From CAYSCS01 sp964429695 (GTDB lineage: Bacteria; Acidobacteriota; Aminicenantia; Aminicenantales; Aminicenantaceae): 37,678 nucleotides of DNA. The notes beneath the pieces are model-generated. The model saw only the letters and a list, made by a program, of their open reading frames with translations. It ran no database searches and was not told where the DNA came from. The position numbers and the translations under genes were made by a program. Every line of letters starts with the position of its first letter. Position 1 is the first letter of the stretch. Where the stretch lies: contig CAYSCS010000046.1 in assembly GCA_964429695.1 (NCBI GenBank), positions 1 to 37,678 on the forward strand. The letters run 5' to 3'. Positions 7,977 to 15,556 of this stretch are shown in pieces.

Positions 7977-10900
7977 TTACTTTTTGGGATATGGGGGAGG
8001 ACCTGGTATTTCCTTCTCTTTCGATTTCAATTCTTCTAGAACAACCTCCACCGCTTTGAGTAATTGTTCATCAACTCCTTCGTATTCTTGGGAAGGGTCA
8101 TTGTCAACGTAAACATCAGGCTCTACTCCATGACCCTCGATTATCCATTCTTTACCATCTTCGCTATAAACTGCAAACTCCGGCTTGTAGAGGTATCCAC
8201 CATCAAGGAGAGGGAGGGTCTCTCTTATCCCCACTACTCCACCCCATGTTCTTTTTCCCACCAATTTCCCGAGCTTATGTTTTTTGAATCTATAGGGAAA
8301 TATGTCTCCATCTGAAGCAGAAAACTCATCCATGAGGCAGACCATCGGGCCCAGGAAAACAGCTTCTGGATCAGGGGCAGGGATTGTGTTTCTCGCAATC
8401 CCCACCATCGCCATCTCACGTCTCAGACGTTCGATAATCATCGGAGAAACACTCCCCCCTCCATTACCCCTGACGTCGATGATGAGCGCTTTTTTCTGAA
8501 GCTGAGGATAAAAATGCTTGACAAATTCATTCAGCCCATCCGGACCCATGTTCGGGATGTGGATATAACCCACTTTCCCCTCAGACAGCCTCGAAACCTT
8601 CTCAATGTTCTGCTGGACCCAATTATAATAATAGAGTCGAAGCTCATGTTCTATGGGGACTACTACAACCTCCCTGCTTCCCTCTTCCTTTGGCTCTTTG
8701 TTTAGTCTCAACCTGACCTGTTTCCCCACAGTATTAACCAGATATTCATACATGTTTTTCATCCCCTTGGTTGGGGTTCCATTTATGGCCAAGATGAAAT
8801 CACCTTCAGAAGCGTTTACCCCGATTTCAGTAAGGGGCGAACGAAGCTTTGAATCCCAATTCTCACCTTTTAAAATCCTCTTAATCTTGAAGAAACCGCT
8901 CTTTTCTTCCTTTTCTATTTCTGCTCCAAGCATCCCCACCTTAACCTTTTCTATCTGGGGAATATCACCTCCTCCCACATAAGTATGGCCAACGTTTAAC
9001 TCTCCAATCATTTCTCCGATAACATAAGTTAAATCAGCTCTGTGATTCACACTCTCAGCCAAAGGTTCATAGCTCTTCTTGATCATCTCCCAATCGGCTC
9101 CATGCATCCCAGGATCGTAGAAAAAATACTTCATCTGCCTCCAGCATTCCCTGAAAATCTGTTTCCATTCTTCCCTTGGTTCCACCTTAACTTCTAACTG
9201 ACTAAGATCAAGCTTTTCCTCAACTTCCAGCTTGTTTTTGGGCACATCGATTATGGCATATGAATTTTCTTTCAAGACCAACATTTTCTTCTGATCACTC
9301 GAAATTTCATAACCATCTATTTCTCCCAGGTTGGTTTCGTTTCTCTTCTCAAAATCGAACATTTTTAGCGAAGGCTTCTTTTCCTCTAAGGTTTTTGTCA
9401 GGTAATATAAATAATTCCCTACCGAAGTTAAATGCCAGTAATCGGCAGTTTGAATGGGCAAACCGATAATTCTATCTTCAAGTCCCTCAGGCGTGATTTT
9501 GAGCTTCTTGAGATCGCCCTCTGCCTTCTTAGTGCTTCCTCTAGGCTCATCTTTCTTCTCCTCCGCACTTCCAACCTCATCGCTCTTCGGCTCAAAGGGT
9601 GACCTAACTTCCTCAGAAAGAGTCACGAGATAAATTCTCGCCATCTGGAGATAAGCATGATTCCATTCTGTCCTGCTGAAGACGGGATTGAAATCCCTAT
9701 CAGAGACAAAAAAGAGATATTTTCCTTCAGAGTGGAATGAAGGAGCATAGGAAGAATACCATTCTTGCGTCACTGGATATGTCTTTTTCGTTGAACAATC
9801 GTGGAGATAGACCCTTGTCATCCCTTCCACTTCTGGTTTTGCATAGGCAATCCAGTTCGAGTCTGGAGCCCAGCAATAATCCCTTATTTCCCAGCGCTTT
9901 GCTTGATCTACAACTTCGACCTTCTTGGTTTCAACATTCACATAGCAAAGACGAAGAAGCTTGTCACTCCACAGGATTTTTTTTGAATCTGGAGACCAGA
10001 AAATCTCATATTTATAGGTATCAGCACCTTCTGTTATCTGGCGTGCTGAAGAGGAACCGTCCTGAGGAATAAGATAAATTTCATCCTCTCCTGTGGCATC
10101 TGAAATATAGGCAACCCATTTTCCATCCGGAGACCACTTGGCAGACCTTTCATGAATTCCGGGGGTCTCAGTTATGTTTCTCGTGTTCCCTTCTTTTAAG
10201 GGAACGGTAAACACCTCCCCCCTTGCTCCAAAAAGAGCCCTCTTTCCATCCGGGGAAATCTCATAGTTGGTTATTTTTTCACTCAATTTGATGATCCTCG
10301 ACCTTGAGCTCACTAAATCATCAGAAATTATAACTGGGATTTTCTTAATTTCTTCACTCTCAAGGTCAAAGGAATAAAGATATCCCCCGTTTTCAAACAC
10401 TATCGCTCTTTCGCCCAAAGAGGGGAATTTTATATCAAATTCCTTGAAATCCGTGAGTTTTCTTGTTTCTCTGCTCTCAAGGTCATGGAGATAAAGATTC
10501 ATTCTCTTCAGCTCATCTCGATCGGAGAGGAAATATATTTTATTCCCTTTCCATATGGGAAAGACATCCTGAGCAGGGTTTTTAGTGATGTTCTCTATTT
10601 TCTTTGTCTTGAAATCGTAGATCCAGATGTCATCTGCCATCCCCCCTCGATACCTTTTCCAGGTACGAAACTCACGAAAAACACGGTTATAAGCTAACTT
10701 GGAATCATCATCTGAAAAAGAACAAAATCCGCCCCTAGGAAGGGGAAGCTGTTTCGGGATTCCTCCTTCGAGTGAAACTAGATAAAGCTGTCCATTGAAA
10801 TCATTCCATTCCCTCATCCGCGAACGAAAGACAATGTGTTTATTATCATGCGTCCATCCCAAAACTATGTTATTAGGCCCCATCCTATCTGAAACATCAT

Positions 10901-11246
10901 CGCGAGGAAGGGTGGGGGTAAAAGTAATCCTTTTAGGGACCCCTCCTTCTCTAGGTATGACATAGACCTCACGATTGCCATCGTATTCAGCGGTGAAGGC
11001 GATGTATCTTCCATCAGGCGAAAAACGCGCAAAAAGCTCATAACCTGGATGGGAGGTTAATTTCCTTGCTATTCCCCCTGAGAAAGAAACTGTGTAGAGG
11101 TCTCCTGCATAAGTAAAAACAACCTGGTCTTGATGTACAGAGGGAAAACGAAGAACTCTTGCCTCCTCAAGCGAGAAAACAAGGGAAATGCTGAACAAAA
11201 CGAGAAAGACGAACAAAATTACATTCATCCTCTTTTTCTTCCTCAT
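7977..11246 (-). CDS. Tricorn-type S41 protease, exported
   Basis: A 1,089-aa homologue of the tricorn core protease. A signal peptide (VILFVFLVLFSISLVFS after MRKKKRMN) indicates export, unlike the cytosolic archaeal enzyme. Then come WD40/TolB-like beta-propeller repeats (repeated FSPDGRYIAF, WSPDGKWVAY, WSPDSKKILW signatures, about residues 30-560), a charged linker, a helical domain, a PDZ domain (around 780-850) and the S41 catalytic domain. H754 (in LNVGHTY), S978 (in SASDGD) and E1037 (in IEGHGVEPD) match the tricorn His746, Ser965 and Glu1023; the serine preceding the histidine in tricorn (Ser745) appears to be glycine here. AAGGAG lies seven bases before the ATG. Likely a periplasmic peptide-degrading enzyme serving amino-acid use. 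Confidence 0.93.
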   Translation of the reverse strand: MRKKKRMNVILFVFLVLFSISLVFSLEEARVLRFPSVHQDQVVFTYAGDLYTVSFSGGIARKLTSHPGYELFARFSPDGRYIAFTAEYDGNREVYVIPREGGVPKRITFTPTLPRDDVSDRMGPNNIVLGWTHDNKHIVFRSRMREWNDFNGQLYLVSLEGGIPKQLPLPRGGFCSFSDDDSKLAYNRVFREFRTWKRYRGGMADDIWIYDFKTKKIENITKNPAQDVFPIWKGNKIYFLSDRDELKRMNLYLHDLESRETRKLTDFKEFDIKFPSLGERAIVFENGGYLYSFDLESEEIKKIPVIISDDLVSSRSRIIKLSEKITNYEISPDGKRALFGARGEVFTVPLKEGNTRNITETPGIHERSAKWSPDGKWVAYISDATGEDEIYLIPQDGSSSARQITEGADTYKYEIFWSPDSKKILWSDKLLRLCYVNVETKKVEVVDQAKRWEIRDYCWAPDSNWIAYAKPEVEGMTRVYLHDCSTKKTYPVTQEWYSSYAPSFHSEGKYLFFVSDRDFNPVFSRTEWNHAYLQMARIYLVTLSEEVRSPFEPKSDEVGSAEEKKDEPRGSTKKAEGDLKKLKITPEGLEDRIIGLPIQTADYWHLTSVGNYLYYLTKTLEEKKPSLKMFDFEKRNETNLGEIDGYEISSDQKKMLVLKENSYAIIDVPKNKLEVEEKLDLSQLEVKVEPREEWKQIFRECWRQMKYFFYDPGMHGADWEMIKKSYEPLAESVNHRADLTYVIGEMIGELNVGHTYVGGGDIPQIEKVKVGMLGAEIEKEEKSGFFKIKRILKGENWDSKLRSPLTEIGVNASEGDFILAINGTPTKGMKNMYEYLVNTVGKQVRLRLNKEPKEEGSREVVVVPIEHELRLYYYNWVQQNIEKVSRLSEGKVGYIHIPNMGPDGLNEFVKHFYPQLQKKALIIDVRGNGGGSVSPMIIERLRREMAMVGIARNTIPAPDPEAVFLGPMVCLMDEFSASDGDIFPYRFKKHKLGKLVGKRTWGGVVGIRETLPLLDGGYLYKPEFAVYSEDGKEWIIEGHGVEPDVYVDNDPSQEYEGVDEQLLKAVEVVLEELKSKEKEIPGPPPYPKK

Positions 11247-11286
11247 TTTTTTCTCCTTCTTTATGATGAATATTCAATGATTTTTG

Positions 11287-11315
11287 AATATACCACATCA
11301 CTCTTCCTTGAACAA
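11287..11315 (-). promoter_or_regulatory. Candidate promoter of the tricorn-thioredoxin-nitroreductase group
   Basis: On the minus strand TTGTTC, a 17-base spacer and TATATT (5 of 6) precede the tricorn ATG by about 40 bases. The -35 match is poor (3 of 6). The -35 lies within the palindrome at 11303-11320. Confidence 0.35.
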
Positions 11316-11320
11316 GGAAG
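11303..11320. promoter_or_regulatory. 18-bp perfect-arm palindrome, candidate operator
   Basis: CTTCCTTG and CAAGGAAG are perfect inverted repeats around AA. The site lies in the divergent region between the tricorn protease and the HEAT-repeat gene and covers the putative -35 element of the former. A compact two-half-site palindrome of this kind is typical for a dimeric regulator; a hairpin in RNA is the alternative. Confidence 0.4.
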
Positions 11321-11395
11321 CTGCTTGTGCCCCGCATCATTTTATTTATTTTTATTTATTTTAAACTTCTCTTAAAGTATAATTTTAAGGAAGGG

Positions 11396-13282
11396 ATGAA
11401 AGCAAAGGGAAATAATTCATACAAAAATTCAGACATGCACACTCAACCTCAACACAAAGCCTTAGTTCTTGAAAAAGAGACGCCTTCTTCTCAAGAAGAG
11501 TCTGAAAAGGAAAGAGACCCTCAAACAGAAGAAATCCAGCTGGAGCAGATAAGATACATTTTGCATTTAATGAGTAAGACTGTCTCTCAAATGAAGATAT
11601 TTTCTCCTGAGCATTCTACCTCCAAGACTCTCTTCGAGGAGCTCTGGGAAAAGTTGAGCTCCTATCTTTCAAGATACTGGAAGCTTGAACTTGGAATAGA
11701 TGAATTCAGCTTCAATTTCAATGAAATTTCAGTCTTCAAAGATGAAAAGGCAATAAAAAGCCTCCCCTTTCTTTTTTATAAAGACGGAATGCAGACGCTC
11801 TTCTTTTACAAAGATTTGAAAAGAGAAGAACTCAAAGCTTTCCTGGAAACAATCAAGAGGGCCTATGAACTACCACCAGAAGAAAGCGATATTGTCAATC
11901 TCCTCTGGGAAAAAGATTTTGCCAATATCAGATACTTTGCCCCGGATGATTTCCTGGAAACAAAGATCACCAAAGGAAGAGAGCTCTCGGAACCAAAAGT
12001 GGATAAGAAGAAGCTAACTCAGGGCGAGCTCAAACTCTCTCCCGAAGACCGTAACACATTAAAGTTGAGCGAAATTGCCAATGAAATCTCAACAATCGAA
12101 GAAAATGGGGGAAAAGATGCTCCCGGCGCCACTGAAATCCATCCTCTCGACATTCACTCAACACTCAGCGAGGAGGAGGCCAATCTCCTCGAATCCATGC
12201 TCACGAGAAGCAGAAGGGTGCGTCCTGAAGAGGAGTTAATGACTTTAATCCTTGAAATCCTGAGTAGCGAAGAACGCCTCCTACAATTTTCAGAAACATT
12301 AGAGATATTAATGCACACTCATCAGGAAATTCTGGAGAAGGGTGAATTCTATCTTGCCGCAGAACTCCTTTCAAACTTAATTACCTTAAGCAACCAGATT
12401 AAGGCTCAGGATGAAGAAAGAGCAAAGGTTTTAGAAAAATTTTTAAATAATCTTAAAAGCAGTACCTCTTTCGATTCGCTGAGAGAACTCGCTGTTAAAG
12501 GTCGGATTAAGAATCAGGGAGATTTTTTTGAATACCTCAAACTTCTTGGGAAAGAGACAATTTCCTTGGTTGGCAATCTTTTCGAGGAGATAAAAAGCCC
12601 TGATTTCAGGCGCATGGCTTTAAACTACCTAAAAGAAATGGGAAGCAAAGACCTTCCCCTGCTCGTCAGCCTTGCCAGGGATGAATGTCCGGTTTTGAGC
12701 AGAGAAATAATCTCCATTCTGAGTCTCATGGAAGGCAAAAAAGCCATTCCCCACCTCTCAATCTTCGTAAGCTCAAAAAATAAATCTATAAAGGAAGCGG
12801 CCATAGAAGCTTTGGGAAGAATCGAAGATATAAGAGCAGAGAGAACCTTGATTTCCTTCTTAGAGGATGATGATGAAGAATTACGAATAAAAGCCCTTCG
12901 CAACCTACGCTACCCTAAAGAGGGTGAAATTCTTAAACGCTTGATTGAAATCGCAAAAGACAAGAAGTTTAATAAAAAAAATAAAGAAGAAAAAAAGGAA
13001 TTATTCCTGTGCATGGTAAAGAGTGCTGATAAACAAGCCCTTGCCCATCTTCAAAATATATTAAAAAAGGTGAAATTTTTCTCCTTCGGCAAAAAACTGG
13101 AAACTTCTCTCTGTGCTATTGAGGCCTTAAAAGAAGTAGGAAGTGAAGATGCCATAATGCTCCTAAAAATAGGAGCAACCTCCAAGAAGAAAAGAATATC
13201 TCAAACATGTGAGTCTGCGATTAGAGAAATATCCCTGCGACAAACTCCTCCCTTCGCTCAAGAAAAGGAAAATGAATCTTAA
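11396..13282 (+). CDS. HEAT-repeat protein with N-terminal module shared with the HD-GYP neighbour
   Basis: A 628-aa cytoplasmic protein of unknown function. After a polar N-terminus, residues about 45-200 form an alpha/beta module (LELGIDEFSFNFNEISVF, then FFYKDLKREELKAFLETI) that resembles the N-terminus of the next gene. The C-terminal third has HEAT-like helical repeats (KAIPHLSIFVSSKNKSIKEA, EAALGRIEDIRAERTLISFL style units). The start chosen is the ATG at 11396, preceded by AAGGAAGGG; an ATG at 11327 would add 23 hydrophobic residues lying over the intergenic region. The following HD-GYP gene begins 18 bases downstream, so they probably form an operon. HEAT repeats usually bind proteins, so it may be a partner or regulator of the phosphodiesterase; this is inference. 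Confidence 0.8.
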   Translation: MKAKGNNSYKNSDMHTQPQHKALVLEKETPSSQEESEKERDPQTEEIQLEQIRYILHLMSKTVSQMKIFSPEHSTSKTLFEELWEKLSSYLSRYWKLELGIDEFSFNFNEISVFKDEKAIKSLPFLFYKDGMQTLFFYKDLKREELKAFLETIKRAYELPPEESDIVNLLWEKDFANIRYFAPDDFLETKITKGRELSEPKVDKKKLTQGELKLSPEDRNTLKLSEIANEISTIEENGGKDAPGATEIHPLDIHSTLSEEEANLLESMLTRSRRVRPEEELMTLILEILSSEERLLQFSETLEILMHTHQEILEKGEFYLAAELLSNLITLSNQIKAQDEERAKVLEKFLNNLKSSTSFDSLRELAVKGRIKNQGDFFEYLKLLGKETISLVGNLFEEIKSPDFRRMALNYLKEMGSKDLPLLVSLARDECPVLSREIISILSLMEGKKAIPHLSIFVSSKNKSIKEAAIEALGRIEDIRAERTLISFLEDDDEELRIKALRNLRYPKEGEILKRLIEIAKDKKFNKKNKEEKKELFLCMVKSADKQALAHLQNILKKVKFFSFGKKLETSLCAIEALKEVGSEDAIMLLKIGATSKKKRISQTCESAIREISLRQTPPFAQEKENES

Positions 13283-13300
13283 AGGGCCAAAGATAGATTA

Positions 13301-14728
13301 ATGGAAGAAAAAACAAAAGAGAAAATACTCAACTCAGAAGCCCTCGAGATTATCTCCCGCCTGAACATGACCTTGAAAATCGCCAAGATATATGAGCCCA
13401 ATAATCTCATTTTCTTAAGCCAGTCTCAGGCTCTTTATAACCTCATCCAAAATGTGATTAAGGCATACGGTGAATGCAATTTCTTGCTAAGCTTGAGCAG
13501 CCTCTTCTTGAATGGAGTAAAAGTCAGGTTCATATTCTCAAACTATAACCTCTTCAAATTTATCGCAAGTGAATTTAAAAGAAGAGAAATCAATCAGCTC
13601 AATTTCAAAAAAGGGCTCGATGAAGAAGAGCTTAAAAGATTCATCCTTGTTTTTTCCAAGAAAGAAACTCCTCAAAATCCCTATCAAGAACTCAAAGAAA
13701 ACCTGAAAAAAAATGACATAAAAAATATTTTGGTAGAAAAAATTCCATCCCATGAACTTTTTCAGAGTGACGAGAGGTATGCAACCAAGGTCTTCTTCCT
13801 GAGCATCATGCATTTGAAAGAGATGTTCGAGACACTCAAAAAGAAAGAGAAGGTTCCCTTGAATACTACCAGAAGGTTAATGCAATCTATCTTCAACCAT
13901 ATCAGCCATAATGAATCATTTGTCTACGGTTTGACTACAATCAAAAACTATGATGAATATACCCTTAATCATTCTGTCAATGTTTCAATTCTCTCTATAG
14001 CCTTAGGGAAAAGACTCGGATTAGATAGAAACGAGCTTGCCGACCTTGGAATCTGCGCCTTCTTCCACGATTATGGAAAGACAGAAATTCCTATAGAAAT
14101 TCTTCTCAAACCCGATAAGCTTGATGAAAAAGAAAGGGAGATCATCGAAAAACACCCCCATCTTGGAGCCGAAAAACTTGCCCACTTTCGGGAATTCAGC
14201 CACCTTCCCCTCCCCGCACTCCATGTGGCTTTAGAGCATCATCTTAAGGAAGATTTAAGCGGCTATCCCCGGCTCCAGTGGAGGAAAGATATTAATTTAT
14301 TTAGCAAAATTGTCAAAATCTGTGACTTCTTCGATGCCCTGACTACGAAGAGACCCTATAGAGAAAAGGTCTACACAAGAGAAGAAACCCTGAAGATGAT
14401 GTTGAAAATGAGCGGAAAAGAATTTGACCCCATCATCCTCAAAGTATTCATCAACATGATGGGAACATATCCAGTGGGGACCCTTGTCTTACTCGATACA
14501 GGAGAAGTCGGTGTTGTTTTTGAAATAAACATGGATCCTGCCTTTATTTTAAGGCCAAAGATAAAGATTATTGCCGACGAGAAGGGAAAGAAGATAGATG
14601 GAGAAATAGTCGACCTCACAGAATTCGATGCCCAAAAGAATGTTTATAAAAGAACCATAGTTAAGACTCTAAACCCCTACGAATATGAAGTCGAAGTTTC
14701 TGATTACTTTCTAGCCCACATTCAATGA
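13301..14728 (+). CDS. HD-GYP domain cyclic-di-nucleotide phosphodiesterase
   Basis: A 475-aa protein. Residues about 1-150 carry the same type of alpha/beta module as the preceding gene (SSLFLNGVKVRF, then FKKGLDEEELKRFILVF). The HD-GYP domain spans about 200-385, with HD at 256-257 (FFHDYGK), the EKHPHLGAEKL metal ligand, EHH, GYP at 321-323 and the later CDFFDALTTKRPY block. The canonical HHExxDGxGYP reads HHLKEDLSGYP, so the E and first G are changed, but the metal-binding histidines and aspartates are present. A C-terminal small beta domain follows. The likely activity is hydrolysis of cyclic di-GMP to pGpG or GMP. No membrane segment or receiver domain is present, so the input signal would come through the N-terminal module. 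Confidence 0.88.
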   Translation: MEEKTKEKILNSEALEIISRLNMTLKIAKIYEPNNLIFLSQSQALYNLIQNVIKAYGECNFLLSLSSLFLNGVKVRFIFSNYNLFKFIASEFKRREINQLNFKKGLDEEELKRFILVFSKKETPQNPYQELKENLKKNDIKNILVEKIPSHELFQSDERYATKVFFLSIMHLKEMFETLKKKEKVPLNTTRRLMQSIFNHISHNESFVYGLTTIKNYDEYTLNHSVNVSILSIALGKRLGLDRNELADLGICAFFHDYGKTEIPIEILLKPDKLDEKEREIIEKHPHLGAEKLAHFREFSHLPLPALHVALEHHLKEDLSGYPRLQWRKDINLFSKIVKICDFFDALTTKRPYREKVYTREETLKMMLKMSGKEFDPIILKVFINMMGTYPVGTLVLLDTGEVGVVFEINMDPAFILRPKIKIIADEKGKKIDGEIVDLTEFDAQKNVYKRTIVKTLNPYEYEVEVSDYFLAHIQ

Positions 14729-14815
14729 AACCTCTTCTGCGCTCAGAAATCAAAAAATCTAGCCCGGAATTTTTTAAGACTTAGTTTAAAAAGTCCCTTC
14801 TGCAAGCATAAATCA

Positions 14816-14844
14816 TTGATTATTTATTAAAAGAAAATTATGAT
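14816..14844 (+). promoter_or_regulatory. Promoter of the disulfide oxidoreductase/acyl-CoA synthetase pair
   Basis: TTGATT (4 of 6), a 17-base spacer and TATGAT (5 of 6) precede the ATG at 14865 by 20 bases. The expected transcript carries a short leader with GGAG six bases before the ATG. Confidence 0.5.
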
Positions 14845-14864
14845 AATTAAATCTGGAGCAAGGA

Positions 14865-15545
14865 ATGCAAATATTAAGAAAAGAAGTAAAAGAAAATACC
14901 AAAAAAAAGTTCGAAGATGAGCTTCAAGGGGAAGTAAAAATCATCTATTTTACTCAGGAGCCCCGGAGATTAATTGTCCCTGAGCATCTTAGGGCTCAAG
15001 AATGCTTCTTCTGTAAAGAGACCAGAGAGCTTCTAGAAGAAGTGAGCTCTTTATCCCCGAAGCTAGAGCTCATCATTTATGATTTTGAGGCTGATAGAGA
15101 AAAGGCGAATGAGTATAAGATAGACAAAATTCCCGCGACTCTCTTGGCTGGAAAGGAAGATTCAAGAATCAGGTTCTTTGGAATTCCCTCCGGTTATGAA
15201 TATACAAGCCTCATCGAAGCAATTATCGATGTTTCGAAGGAAGAAACTTCTTTAGGGGAAAAGACTAAAAAAATCCTTAGAAGTATTAAAAAGAATATTC
15301 ATCTTGAGGTTTTTGTTACCCCCACCTGTCCCTATTGTACTCTCTCGGTAAGGCTTAGCCATCAGTTTGCCCTTGAATCCAAACATATCCGGGCAGACAT
15401 GATTGAATCTACAGAATTTCCGCATCTTGTCCAAAAATATGGGGTTTTTGCTGTTCCCAAGACTGTCATCAACGAAAAAGCCTTTGTGGAAGGTGCAGTT
15501 TCAGAAGAAGTTTTCCTTGACCATATTCTCAAGGCAATCTCCTGA
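14865..15545 (+). CDS. Protein disulfide oxidoreductase with two thioredoxin folds (PDO/glutaredoxin-like)
   Basis: A 226-aa protein made of two thioredoxin-fold units in tandem, the architecture of the PDO proteins of hyperthermophilic archaea and some bacteria. The N-terminal unit has CFFC at 47-50 with an IPATLL cis-proline segment; the C-terminal unit has CPYC at 155-158 with AVPKTVIN. Length agrees with the family. There is no signal peptide, so it would act in the cytoplasm, probably forming or shuffling disulfides or as an electron acceptor from a thioredoxin reductase-like enzyme. The acyl-CoA synthetase gene starts 11 bases after its stop, so they are co-transcribed, although no functional link is obvious. 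Confidence 0.88.
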   Translation: MQILRKEVKENTKKKFEDELQGEVKIIYFTQEPRRLIVPEHLRAQECFFCKETRELLEEVSSLSPKLELIIYDFEADREKANEYKIDKIPATLLAGKEDSRIRFFGIPSGYEYTSLIEAIIDVSKEETSLGEKTKKILRSIKKNIHLEVFVTPTCPYCTLSVRLSHQFALESKHIRADMIESTEFPHLVQKYGVFAVPKTVINEKAFVEGAVSEEVFLDHILKAIS

Positions 15546-15556
15546 GAGAAAAAAGC

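Noticed and set aside
11342..11361. Tandem TTTATTTATT repeat
   Set aside because: Low-complexity AT tract in an intergenic region; no function can be supported.
14766..14796. AT-rich hairpin after the HD-GYP gene as a terminator
   Set aside because: Arms match at 10 of 12 positions but are nearly all A/T and no T run follows, so it is too weak to call.
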